Below are positions 17,503-25,804 of a stretch of 64,000 nt of DNA, in pieces. The notes below the pieces were generated by a model, which saw nothing but the letters and a program-made list of their open reading frames with translations, had not been told where the DNA came from and did no database searches. Position numbers and translations under genes: made by a program. The stretch covers positions 1-64,000 of the forward strand of contig DXCV01000024.1 of NCBI GenBank assembly GCA_019115825.1, in the 5' to 3' direction. This DNA is from Candidatus Bacteroides pullicola (GTDB lineage: Bacteria; Bacteroidota; Bacteroidia; Bacteroidales; Bacteroidaceae). Numbering within the stretch: position 1 is the stretch's first letter; each line of letters opens with the position of its first letter.

Positions 17503-17635
17503 AATGGTCAATGGTTAATGGTCAATGATTAATGGTTAGTGGTTAATGATTAATGATTCGTGGTTAATGATTCGTGGTTAATGATTCGTGGAGCAGGATG
17601 CCCTATTAACCATTTATCATTAAACATTAACCATT
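17503..17635. repeat. Word-repeat hairpin, TTAATGGTTAATGAT family, copy 2
   Basis: The left arm repeats AATGGTTAATGGTCAATGAT and GATTCGTGGTTAAT (three times). The right arm has the complement (TTAACCATTTATCATTAAAC). The loop is GAGCAGGATGCCC. It sits between the TPR gene and the barrel gene and directly abuts the barrel gene's start codon. Confidence 0.75.
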
Positions 17636-17636
17636 A

Positions 17637-20600
17637 TTATTTCAGTTTTTCCAAACGTTCTTCTATCATCGGGCGGATGTCATCGTCCTCCGTGTAGTTC
17701 TGTTGCAGGCTGAGGAGGTACTGACGGGCGTCGAGCTTCTTGTCCTGCGCGGCGTAGACATCGGACAGGAGGATGAAGGTGCGGGCCAGCCAATAGGCGT
17801 GCGGTGTGCTCTGGTCGATGTAGTCCAAGGCTTCCTGCTCGGCGGCGGCATAGTCGGCGGTGTCATAGAGGTGCTGGGCCAGGAGATACTTGGCTTCGGC
17901 ACCCTGCAAAGTACGGGTGTCCGCAGCCAACGCGCGGAGGTCGGACGTGGCGGCGGTCCAATCATCCTGGGCGATAGCGGCCTTGGCGCGGTCGTAGAGG
18001 GCCTCGGTGCGCAACTCGGGCGTCAGGTTGTTCCCGGCCAGGAGGGTGATGGCGGCAGCGACGGTGGCAGCATGGTCCTGCAAGAGCCAGGAACAGCGCA
18101 GGTCGCCCGTCTGACCCAGCCGACGACGTTCGGGCGTGGTGGCCTTGGCCTGCAACTGCCGGTAGTCGGCACGGGCGGCGTCATACTGCTTGCGGTTGAA
18201 CAGCACCTCGCCGCGCATCAGCAACGCCTCCTCGGTGTAGGGGCTGTCGGGATACTCCAGCAGTTTGCCCGCGTGGAGCAGGATGCCGTCTTCGTCACCC
18301 TGTTGACGGGCGATAGTGCAGAGGTTGTAGTGCGCACCCAGACTGAAAGCACCGTCGGGATAGCTTTGCAGGTAGCGGGTGAGACTTTCCTTGGCGGGCA
18401 CGATGTCGCCCTTCATGTAGATGCGTTCGGCGGCGGCGTAGGTCAGGGAATCCTGTTCACCGGCCTCGATGCGGATGCCGCCGGGCAGTTGCTCCACCAG
18501 GCGGGCGTAGTCGCTGACGCGATTGGCTTCGACGTAGATAGACTTCAGGTCGTGCAGGGCGAGGCGGGCCTCCTCACTGCCCGGATAGCGGGTGACAACG
18601 TAGGTATAGGCCTCGATGGCGCGGTCGTAGTCATTGTCCTGATAATAGAGCAAGCCTATCTCCGCAGCGGCCTTGCGGCTGACGGGACTCTCCGGGTGCT
18701 GTTGCAGCAGCTGGCGGAAGACGGCAATGGCCTGTGCATTCTGCCCGGCCTGCACATAGGAGCGGCCTTTCTCGTAGAGGGCATCAATGGCGTAAGACGA
18801 TTCGGGGTATTTCTCGGCCAGGCGATCCAGGAGAGCCACCTTGCCGGCATAGTCCTTCTGCAGACCGGCCACCAGTGCCTGCTGGTAGTAGGAATAGTCG
18901 CCCGTGGGCTGGCTCATCTTCTCAGCGGTGGCATAGTAGCGCTTGGCTTCGTCGAAGCGACGTCCGCGCAGGCAGCAGTCGCCCAGGCGGTTGTAGGCAT
19001 CGGCCAAGGCGGCACGGTTCTCGCCCGTCTCCAGGCGGACGTATTGGGCGAAGCGGTTCTCGGCGGCGCCGTAGGCCTGCTGGTGGAAGGCGATGTAGCC
19101 CAGGTTGTAGTGGGCCAGGGCCACCGTTTCGTCCTTGCGGGTAGCGTGGATGCCGAGGAAACGCTCAAAGTCCGTGGCGGCCTCCGCCATCCGGCCCAGG
19201 CGGTAGTAGGATTCACCGCGCCAGTAGAGGGCGTCGGACTGCTCCATCACCCCGCGGGTGCCGAACGTGGCGGCGGGCTCCCAGGCGCGGGTGAAGTAGT
19301 CGATGGCCGTCGTGAAGTCGGCATTGGCAAAGGCCTGCGTGCCCAGTTGGAAGAGGATGCGAAGCTTGGCCTTCTGTATCATCGGGTCGGGCTGCCGGAT
19401 GCGTTCGATGGACTTCAGGGCGGCCTCATAACTGCGGGTGCTCAGGTAGACATCCACCAGGTAGGAGCTGACCTTCGGGGCGTATTGGGATTCGGGGAAC
19501 TCGTTGAGGAAGTTCTCGAACACGGTGACGGACTGGCCGAAGGCGTCGTAGGCCGTCTCGTGAATGCAGAGGGCATAGTTGTAGGCGGCCTGCTCCTTGA
19601 CGGCGCGGTCGGCATCGGAGACAGCGGCCTGCTCGAAGGCCATGCGCGCCTTGTTCTTGTCGCCCAACTGGAGGTAGGCCAGGCCCATGTGGAGGTAGGC
19701 GTTCTGCGCCAGGGCATCGTCTGCCAGCGTGGCTTCGCCCAGGGCGGCGGGGGCTTGGGAATAAACCCCATTGTGGCAATAGGCCATACCCAGCATATAG
19801 GCGGCGTCGCGGCGCATATGCCCCTCCGTGCCGTCGCGATAGGCTTCGAGGGTGGTCATGGCTCCGTGCCAGTCGGCGACGTGGTAGCGGGCAGTGCCCT
19901 GGACGCGCTGCATCTCGGCGACATGGGCCTCACCGGGATAAGCGGAGAGATAGTTCTGCGCCACGATTTCGGCCTTGTCGTATTGCTGCTTGGCCAGGTA
20001 GATTTCGGCGATGTAATAGGGCACGAGGGCCTGGTACTTCCTGTGGCTTTGCAGGCCGAGGAAGCCGGGCAATGCTTCGTCCAGCCGGCCCTGGGTGTAG
20101 CGGATATAGGATATATAATAGGTGCAGTCGCCTTCGTAACGCGGCGAGGTGGCGCGCAGGGTCTCGAACCACACAGCGGCCTGGGTGAGGTCGCCCGTCT
20201 GGAGATGGGAGACGGCCAGGCGATAGGTCATGTCGTCGCGCTCGGTCGTGGAGAGCCACTCCGGGCGCACGCCGTCAAAAGCGTCGAGGGCAGCGGCATA
20301 GTTCCCGTCGAAGAAACAGGTGGAGGCGATGAGGGCCTGCACGCGGTTGGCGTGGGGCGTATCGGGATGCGTGGCGAGATAGTCGCGCAGGAGGTCGGCG
20401 GCACGGGGGTCGCCCAATTCGTAGGCGGAGCAGGCCAGCATATATTCGGCCTCAGCCTGGCGGAGCAGGGCGTCGGCAGACTTAGGTTCGTCAGCCGCCT
20501 GGCGCAGGTAGGCCTGCAAGGGGGAGAGGGAGGCGGCGTAGGCCTTCTGCGCGAACAGGGCCTTGCCTTCCCGGTAAAAGTCTCGCGGAGCGGGCGTCTT

Positions 20601-20687
20601 GTCAAGACTTTGTGCCCGGCTCGGCGAGGCGGAGACACAGCACAAGGCGGCAAGACCCAATATGCGGGTAAGGGTTTTCTTCTTCAT
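17637..20687 (-). CDS. Large TPR-repeat exported protein
   Basis: 1016 residues from the ATG at 20687. The frame extends upstream to 21065 but that part overlaps the Nudix gene and is not protein-like. A signal peptide (MKKKTLTRILGLAALCCVSASPSRAQ) is followed by near-continuous tetratricopeptide repeats to the end; clear examples are 'AYNRLGDCCLRGRRFDEAKR' and 'IGLLYYQDNDYDRAIEAYTY'. TPR solenoids are protein-binding scaffolds, here periplasmic. It starts 2 nt after the Nudix stop codon, so the two are co-translated, and it precedes the barrel gene. Its size and pairing suggest an envelope assembly or transport scaffold (inference). Confidence 0.85.
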   Translation of the reverse strand: MKKKTLTRILGLAALCCVSASPSRAQSLDKTPAPRDFYREGKALFAQKAYAASLSPLQAYLRQAADEPKSADALLRQAEAEYMLACSAYELGDPRAADLLRDYLATHPDTPHANRVQALIASTCFFDGNYAAALDAFDGVRPEWLSTTERDDMTYRLAVSHLQTGDLTQAAVWFETLRATSPRYEGDCTYYISYIRYTQGRLDEALPGFLGLQSHRKYQALVPYYIAEIYLAKQQYDKAEIVAQNYLSAYPGEAHVAEMQRVQGTARYHVADWHGAMTTLEAYRDGTEGHMRRDAAYMLGMAYCHNGVYSQAPAALGEATLADDALAQNAYLHMGLAYLQLGDKNKARMAFEQAAVSDADRAVKEQAAYNYALCIHETAYDAFGQSVTVFENFLNEFPESQYAPKVSSYLVDVYLSTRSYEAALKSIERIRQPDPMIQKAKLRILFQLGTQAFANADFTTAIDYFTRAWEPAATFGTRGVMEQSDALYWRGESYYRLGRMAEAATDFERFLGIHATRKDETVALAHYNLGYIAFHQQAYGAAENRFAQYVRLETGENRAALADAYNRLGDCCLRGRRFDEAKRYYATAEKMSQPTGDYSYYQQALVAGLQKDYAGKVALLDRLAEKYPESSYAIDALYEKGRSYVQAGQNAQAIAVFRQLLQQHPESPVSRKAAAEIGLLYYQDNDYDRAIEAYTYVVTRYPGSEEARLALHDLKSIYVEANRVSDYARLVEQLPGGIRIEAGEQDSLTYAAAERIYMKGDIVPAKESLTRYLQSYPDGAFSLGAHYNLCTIARQQGDEDGILLHAGKLLEYPDSPYTEEALLMRGEVLFNRKQYDAARADYRQLQAKATTPERRRLGQTGDLRCSWLLQDHAATVAAAITLLAGNNLTPELRTEALYDRAKAAIAQDDWTAATSDLRALAADTRTLQGAEAKYLLAQHLYDTADYAAAEQEALDYIDQSTPHAYWLARTFILLSDVYAAQDKKLDARQYLLSLQQNYTEDDDIRPMIEERLEKLK

Positions 20688-20689
20688 TG

Positions 20690-21235
20690 TCAATCTTGGG
20701 TTTGTCGGGTGGATAATTCTTGTTCGAGGAACATGCCCAGGCCGCGGCGCACGGAGTCGAGTCCGAAGTCCTCCAGGCGGATGTCCCGCAGGGGGAGGAA
20801 GAAGGCGTCGGCGGCATCGTCCATGGCGTGGAAGTGGCCCGTGTCGGCCACGGTGCAGCGGAAGAACATGTCGAGCGTGTGCACCAGGAAGCCGGAATAG
20901 AGGTAGAGGTTGGGCAGGGAGAAGAGGTATTGCGCCCGGCTGACGTCCAGGCCGGTCTCTTCCTTCACCTCGCGGATGACGCCTTCCTCGCCGGTCTCGA
21001 ACATATCGACGAAGCCTCCGGGCAGGTCGAGCGTGCCCTTGGCGGGTTCCTTGCCGCGGCGGCACACCAGCAACTCACCCCGCTCGTTCTGTATGAGGGC
21101 GACGGTGGCCGACGAGGGATTGAAGTAGTAGGTGAATCCGCAGTCGGCACAGTGCTTGGACTTGCCGTTGTGCACCTCGAAGCGCGACGAGCCGCACTTG
21201 GGGCAAAACTTGAATTGTGCAAGAGGATGTTCCAT
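20690..21235 (-). CDS. Nudix hydrolase with N-terminal zinc ribbon
   Basis: 181 residues. The N-terminal zinc ribbon uses CPKCG at residues 11-15 and CADCG at about 29-33. The Nudix box lies in 'GGFVDMFETGEEGVIREVKE' followed by ETGLD, with the REVKEE metal-binding core. The zinc-ribbon plus Nudix layout resembles NADH pyrophosphatase (NudC) and its relatives, which hydrolyse nucleoside-diphosphate-X substrates; the exact substrate is open. It has a -7 box 32 nt upstream. The next gene begins 2 nt after its stop codon, an unusual pairing of a cytoplasmic enzyme with an exported TPR protein. Confidence 0.9.
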   Translation of the reverse strand: MEHPLAQFKFCPKCGSSRFEVHNGKSKHCADCGFTYYFNPSSATVALIQNERGELLVCRRGKEPAKGTLDLPGGFVDMFETGEEGVIREVKEETGLDVSRAQYLFSLPNLYLYSGFLVHTLDMFFRCTVADTGHFHAMDDAADAFFLPLRDIRLEDFGLDSVRRGLGMFLEQELSTRQTQD

Positions 21236-21266
21236 ATCGGTGTCTTATTTATCAAGGTAGTGGGGG

Positions 21267-21274
21267 CAAAGGTA
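21267..21274 (-). promoter_or_regulatory. -7 box of the Nudix-TPR operon
   Basis: TACCTTTG on the minus strand, 31 nt before the Nudix start codon. Together with 21317-21324 on the other strand it forms a divergent promoter region. Confidence 0.65.
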
Positions 21275-21316
21275 GGAAACTTTCTGCGATATTGGATAGT
21301 TAGCAAAACTTTTTTG

Positions 21317-21324
21317 TACTTTTG
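21317..21324 (+). promoter_or_regulatory. -7 box of the beta-lactamase gene
   Basis: TACTTTTG fits TAnnTTTG, 30 nt before the ATG at 21355. Confidence 0.6.
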
Positions 21325-21354
21325 CCGACAAATGACAAAATCCCAAAGGCTGAG

Positions 21355-22272
21355 ATGAAACGAATCCCGCATATTTTCTTCCTCCTCTTTCTCCTCCCCT
21401 TCCTCCCTGCCCGGGCCGATACCCCACTGAGGGAATCCCTGCGCCGCCTCATCGCCCCCATGCGGGCCACAGTGGGCATTGCCTTGGTGACGGACGAGGG
21501 CGACACGCTGACGCTGAACAACGACGAATCCTATCCCCTGATGAGCGTCGTCAAGCTGCATCAGGCCCTCCACGTGGCCCACTGGCTCAGCGACCGACAT
21601 CTGGACATGGAGCACGAGGTACGCATTGAGCCATCCGACCTGAAGCCCAACACGTACAGCCCCCTGCGCGACCGACGTCCCGGTGGTGGATATTCGATGC
21701 CCGTGGGCGAACTGCTGGCCTATACCCTCCAGCTGAGCGACAACAACGCCTGCGACCTGCTCTTCCGCCTGACGGGCGGCCCCGCTGCCACCGATGCCCA
21801 CATCCGCCGCCACTGGCACGGCCACCGCTTTGCCATCGCCGCCACGGAGGACGACATGCACCGCGACCTCGCCCGCTGCCACGCTAACCACTCCACCCCG
21901 CTGGAAGCGGCCTTGCTCATCCACAGTCTCTTTGCCGACTCCCGGCCCGACTCCTGCCTGCAAACCGTCCGCCAACTGCTGCTGGACTGCCGCACGGGCC
22001 TGCAACGCATCCCCGCCGGCATCTCCGACCCGGACGCAGAAGTGGCCCACAAGACGGGCACAAGCGACCGCGACGCCTCGGGACGCTGGATAGGCATCAA
22101 CGACGTGGCACACATCTGCCTGTCCGATGGACGCAGCTATTCACTGGCCGTGTTCATCAAGGATTCGGCCGAAGAGATGGAGGAGAACGAGCGGATTATC
22201 GCCCGGGTGTCGGCACTGGTGTATGCGGCTTTACACGAAGATACCTCCGAGCCGACACCAACATACCCCTAA
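21355..22272 (+). CDS. Class A beta-lactamase (Bacteroidetes CepA/CblA/CfxA-type)
   Basis: 305 residues from the ATG at 21355; the upstream TTG at 21322 overlaps the promoter. It has a signal peptide (MKRIPHIFFLLFLLPFLPARA). The active-site SxxK is in 'PLMSVVKLHQ' (Ser70-Lys73 in class A numbering), SDN in 'QLSDNNACD' (130-132), and KTG in 'AHKTGTSDRDA' (234-236). The segment 'ATEDDMHRDLARCHANHSTP' replaces the usual omega loop, as in PER/CepA-like subclass A2 enzymes, with its Glu as likely deacylating base. This predicts periplasmic hydrolysis of penicillins and perhaps cephalosporins; the spectrum cannot be read from sequence. The stop codon lies inside a 22-bp repeat array, so the last residues (EPTPTYP) may be repeat-derived. 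Confidence 0.88.
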   Translation: MKRIPHIFFLLFLLPFLPARADTPLRESLRRLIAPMRATVGIALVTDEGDTLTLNNDESYPLMSVVKLHQALHVAHWLSDRHLDMEHEVRIEPSDLKPNTYSPLRDRRPGGGYSMPVGELLAYTLQLSDNNACDLLFRLTGGPAATDAHIRRHWHGHRFAIAATEDDMHRDLARCHANHSTPLEAALLIHSLFADSRPDSCLQTVRQLLLDCRTGLQRIPAGISDPDAEVAHKTGTSDRDASGRWIGINDVAHICLSDGRSYSLAVFIKDSAEEMEENERIIARVSALVYAALHEDTSEPTPTYP

Positions 22273-22325
22273 GCACGGGCGCAGATACCCCTAAGCACGG
22301 GCGCAGATACCCCTAAGCACAAGCC
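22265..22325 (+). repeat. 22-bp tandem repeat array E3 supplying a stop codon
   Basis: Two full units and one decayed unit (core CACGGGCGCAGATAC, spacer CCCTAAG). The TAA of the first spacer is the stop codon of the beta-lactamase gene. Confidence 0.85.
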
Positions 22326-22478
22326 CCCTCTCCCACCCCGGCTGACCACTTTTTCAGCATCCCGATGCAGTATATCCCACTCCTCTGCATTTATGAAATC
22401 GAAACAACGATTCACTGGCACCTCCAAGGTGCGATTAATGCATTGTGATTAAGGATAATATAGAGGACTTGACAAGAA

Positions 22479-23471
22479 ATGATGAATATGATGAAAAAGA
22501 AGCCATTAGTCAGCGTCATTGTGCCCAACTACAATTACGCCCGTTTCCTCCGGCAACGCATCGGCTCCATCCTGCTGCAAAGCTACACGGACTACGAACT
22601 CATCCTGCTGGACGACGCCTCGGCCGACGAGAGTCGCGACATTCTGGAATCCTACCGGGACAACCCGCATGTTTCCCACATCGTCTACAACGACGAGAAC
22701 TCGGGCAGCCCCTTCACCCAATGGCAGAAAGGGCTGGCACTGGCACGCGGCAAGTACGTCTGGATTGCGGAGAGCGACGACTATGCAGACGCCTCCTTTC
22801 TGGCGGAAACGGTGGGTATGCTGGAGCGGCACCCGCAGGCCGTGGTCTGCTTCACCGGCAGCCGGCGCATCGACCCGCAGGGAAACACCCTCGCCCGCGA
22901 CAGCGACTACTGGACGCGGAAGCCTTCCCTCTACCGGCAGGGCTACCGCGTGTTGGACGGGAATGACTACATCCTGCACAACCTGTACTGGCGCGCCTAC
23001 ATCTATAATGCCAGCGGGGCCCTGTTCCGGCGGGCCGCGCTGCAGAAGGCGGACGTCTCACAATGCATCGCCATGCGCTGCAGCGGCGACTGGCTGTTCT
23101 GGGCCGAGCTGGCGAAACAGGGGCAGATCATTGAGGTCTACAAGAAGCTCAACTATTTCCGTTACCACGCCATCAGCGCCTCAACGCAGGGAGTCCGCAA
23201 CGGCACAGCAATGAAAGAAGATTTCCGGGTGGTGAAGGACCTGGAGGAAGCCTTCCCGCAAATCGGGTCCTACCGGCGCACGCTGCGGCGGGGCATCTTC
23301 TACAAACGCATCCGGCGGATGGACGCTTCGCCCGCCGTGAAACAAGAGCTGTTTGACGCGCTGAACCAGACCCTGGGCGGAGGAAAGAAGGATTTCCTGC
23401 TGGAGAGGGCCAACCGCTATGTCGGCTTCCTCTGTCCCTTCCTACTGACGTATCAACGCGACCGCCTGTAA
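22479..23471 (+). CDS. Family 2 glycosyltransferase
   Basis: 330 residues. It has an N-terminal GT-A fold starting 'KPLVSVIVPNYNYARFLRQR', an acidic nucleotide-sugar site 'LILLDDASADESRDIL' and 'YVWIAESDDYAD' as the DxD-like metal site. Such enzymes add sugars from nucleotide-sugar donors to polysaccharide or glycolipid at the cytoplasmic face of the membrane. It is the first of three adjacent glycosyltransferase genes (gaps of 3 nt and an ATGA overlap), a cell-surface glycan cluster. The start MMNMMKKK offers several ATGs; the first is given. Confidence 0.88.
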   Translation: MMNMMKKKPLVSVIVPNYNYARFLRQRIGSILLQSYTDYELILLDDASADESRDILESYRDNPHVSHIVYNDENSGSPFTQWQKGLALARGKYVWIAESDDYADASFLAETVGMLERHPQAVVCFTGSRRIDPQGNTLARDSDYWTRKPSLYRQGYRVLDGNDYILHNLYWRAYIYNASGALFRRAALQKADVSQCIAMRCSGDWLFWAELAKQGQIIEVYKKLNYFRYHAISASTQGVRNGTAMKEDFRVVKDLEEAFPQIGSYRRTLRRGIFYKRIRRMDASPAVKQELFDALNQTLGGGKKDFLLERANRYVGFLCPFLLTYQRDRL

Positions 23472-23474
23472 GCC

Positions 23475-24410
23475 ATGGTGAAGAAAGCCTCCCTCGCCAT
23501 CATCCTGCCGGCCTATAAAGGGCGCTTCCTGTCCGAGACGCTGGACTCTGTCGCGGCGCAGACATGCCGGGACTTTGTCCTGTACATCGGCGACGATGCC
23601 AGCCCCGATGCCTTGCAGGAGATTGTCCGGCCTTATGAGTCACGACTCCCACTGGTCTACCACCGCTTCGACCGGAATCTCGGGCGGACGGACCTGGCCG
23701 GGCATTGGGAGCGTTGTATCGCGCTCTCCGACGAGCCACTGGTCTGGCTCTTTTCCGACGATGACCTGATGCCGCCCGACGGGGTGGCCCGCGTGCTGGA
23801 AGCCGCCCGGACACGGGGAATGAAGCGCGGGCTGTTCCGCTTCCCGCTGGAAGTCATCCACGGGGACGGGACAGTGAAGTTCCACGCTGCCCCACTGCCT
23901 TCCCGGCCCGTCCGGGGATACGACCTGCTGCTGGACAAGCTGGGCGGGCGGGTCCACTCCGCCGCCGTGGAATATGTGTTCAGCCGGGACGTTTGGCAGG
24001 ACGCGGGCGGATTCGTCCACTTCCCCATGGCCTGGTGTGCGGACGATGCTACATGGGCCGCCTTTGCCGACCAGGCAGACGGCCTGGTCTCCCTGCCCGG
24101 CCTGCCGGTGCGCTGGCGCAACGCGGAGGAAGCAAACATCAGCAACTCCACCGCCTACGACGCAGAGAAGCTGCGGGCCACCTGCCTGTTCCTGCAATGG
24201 ATAGGCCAACGCTATGCAGCACACCGCGGCGAACGGGAACTGCGCCGGGCGGTCCGCCGCTACCTCACCATCATCCTGCGCCACTCTGTGCGGGGCAACT
24301 TCAGCCTGGCGCAACTGTGCCACGTGGCACGTGCCGCCGGGGAACTGGATTCGCTCGCCGGACTTTCCATCCTGTATCATCACCTGTTTAAAATCAAAAA
24401 ACTCGTATGA
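23475..24410 (+). CDS. Family 2 glycosyltransferase
   Basis: 311 residues beginning 'MVKKASLAIILPAYKGRFLS', with GT-A acidic sites 'YIGDDASPDALQEI' and 'LVWLFSDDDLMPPDG'. The C-terminal half is helical and rich in Arg. The start codon follows 3 nt after the previous gene's stop codon, and its TGA stop overlaps the ATG of the next gene (ATGA at 24407-24410), so the three glycosyltransferases are translationally coupled. Sugar and acceptor unknown. Confidence 0.85.
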   Translation: MVKKASLAIILPAYKGRFLSETLDSVAAQTCRDFVLYIGDDASPDALQEIVRPYESRLPLVYHRFDRNLGRTDLAGHWERCIALSDEPLVWLFSDDDLMPPDGVARVLEAARTRGMKRGLFRFPLEVIHGDGTVKFHAAPLPSRPVRGYDLLLDKLGGRVHSAAVEYVFSRDVWQDAGGFVHFPMAWCADDATWAAFADQADGLVSLPGLPVRWRNAEEANISNSTAYDAEKLRATCLFLQWIGQRYAAHRGERELRRAVRRYLTIILRHSVRGNFSLAQLCHVARAAGELDSLAGLSILYHHLFKIKKLV

Positions 24411-25702
24411 AACATATTCTCCTCATAACCCCTTACGTCCCGTATCCGCTGAACAGTGGCGGAAACCAAGCATTTTATAATATGGTGGACTACCTCCGTA
24501 CGCGGATGTCCGTATCCATCCTGCTCTATCCGAGGCACGCAGGCGAAAAGCGCCATGCCGACACCCTGAAACAGCTATGGCCGGACGTGACCTTCTACCT
24601 CTACCAGCCGAAACCGGAAGAACCGGACCGCTTCGTGCGCCACCCGCTCTACCTGAAGTGGCTGCTGAAGGCACAGGCGTCCATCGGACGGAAAATACGT
24701 CGGCAACGGAAGAAAACGCGCCTCAATCCACAGACAGAGGAGATGGACCTGGTGCGGGCCAAATCCACCTTGCCCAACTCCCTGTTCGGCGGAATAGAAA
24801 GCAGCTACGCGGACTACGTCGCCCGGGTATCGCGCCAGGGATTCGACATCGTGCAGGTGGAGTTCTACGAACTGATTTCGCTGGTCTATGTCCTGCCGGA
24901 GGATGTGCAGACCGTCTTCGTACACCACGAGCCGCGCTTTGTCCACAACGCCAATGAGATGCAACTCTTCCGGGAGGTGACGCCGATGGACCGCCTGCAG
25001 TTCGGCGTGGCCCGGGACTATGAACGGAGCGCGTTGTCGCACTACAAGCACCTCATCGCACTGACGGAGGTGGACCGCCAGGTCCTGACTGACTTCCTCG
25101 GACACGGGGAGCACATCCACGTCTCCCCGGCCATGGTCAAACGCCCGGAGCAACCGGGATCCTTCCAACCGGCGGTCCACCACCGGCTGACCTTCGTGGG
25201 CAGCGAGGACCATTGTCCCAACCTGGATGCCGTCAACTGGTTCTGCCACGACATCATCCCGCTGCTGCGGGAGAAAGGTTTCCGCTTCACCCTCCAGGTC
25301 ATCGGCAACTGGCGGAGCCAGTATGTGCACGACCTGTGCAAGGCCTGTCCGGAACTGGAGCTGACAGGCTTCGTGGACGACCTCCACACCTTCCTGCAAG
25401 GCAGCATCGCGCTGGTGCCCATCCGCATCGGGGCGGGCATGCGCATGAAAATCATGGATGCCGTCTCGGCGGGCGTGCCCTTCGTCACCACCTCCAAGGG
25501 CGTGGAGGGCCTGGACTTCCGCGACGGCGAGGAGTGCCTGATAGCCGACACGGCGACCGGCTTTGCCGAGGCGGTTGTGCGGCTGTCCGACGACCCGGCC
25601 CTGCAGGAGTGCCTGAGCAAACAGGCGGACGGGCGTCTGCGCCAACTGTACGACCCCGACCAGGTGCTGGCCACGCGACTATCCATCTACAACACCCTCT
25701 GA
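24407..25702 (+). CDS. Family 4 (group 1) glycosyltransferase
   Basis: 431 residues with a GT-B fold: N-terminal 'HILLITPYVPYPLNSGGNQA', acceptor-side 'FDIVQVEFYELISLVYVLP', and donor-binding C-terminal domain 'LTFVGSEDHCPNLDAVNWF' and 'GAGMRMKIMDAVSAGVPFVT' followed by 'EGLDFRDGEECLIAD', the typical E-containing donor motif. It is most similar in layout to retaining GT4 enzymes of surface polysaccharide synthesis. It ends the trio of glycosyltransferases; the exporter gene that follows has its own promoter. Confidence 0.88.
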   Translation: MKHILLITPYVPYPLNSGGNQAFYNMVDYLRTRMSVSILLYPRHAGEKRHADTLKQLWPDVTFYLYQPKPEEPDRFVRHPLYLKWLLKAQASIGRKIRRQRKKTRLNPQTEEMDLVRAKSTLPNSLFGGIESSYADYVARVSRQGFDIVQVEFYELISLVYVLPEDVQTVFVHHEPRFVHNANEMQLFREVTPMDRLQFGVARDYERSALSHYKHLIALTEVDRQVLTDFLGHGEHIHVSPAMVKRPEQPGSFQPAVHHRLTFVGSEDHCPNLDAVNWFCHDIIPLLREKGFRFTLQVIGNWRSQYVHDLCKACPELELTGFVDDLHTFLQGSIALVPIRIGAGMRMKIMDAVSAGVPFVTTSKGVEGLDFRDGEECLIADTATGFAEAVVRLSDDPALQECLSKQADGRLRQLYDPDQVLATRLSIYNTL

Positions 25703-25771
25703 GAAGACAGCGAAGCAGACGTGGCCGGTCAACTTTACGCAGCCATCCGCGTCCGCGTCGTTTTTTTTTCG

Positions 25772-25779
25772 TACCTTTG
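25772..25779 (+). promoter_or_regulatory. -7 box of the MsbA-like exporter
   Basis: TACCTTTG, 25 nt before the ATG at 25805. A run of nine T residues (25761-25769) lies just upstream within the spacer. Confidence 0.65.
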
Positions 25780-25804
25780 CCGCCGTTATTTCAACAGATC
25801 ACTT

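Noticed and set aside
17703..20900. 1065-residue plus-strand frame opposite the TPR gene
   Set aside because: Antisense shadow of the GC-rich TPR repeats; composition is His/Gly/Val-rich nonsense with no domain.
20688..21065. N-terminal extension of the TPR protein
   Set aside because: Overlaps the Nudix gene out of frame; a clean signal peptide starts at 20687.
22265..22325. CRISPR-like array
   Set aside because: Units are short (22 bp), spacers are only 7 nt and similar to each other, and no cas genes are present. The other 22-bp arrays were rejected for the same reason.
25761..25769. Phase-variable T9 promoter spacer before the exporter
   Set aside because: A single homopolymer in an AT-rich spacer; no -33 box is clear and nothing else supports phase variation.
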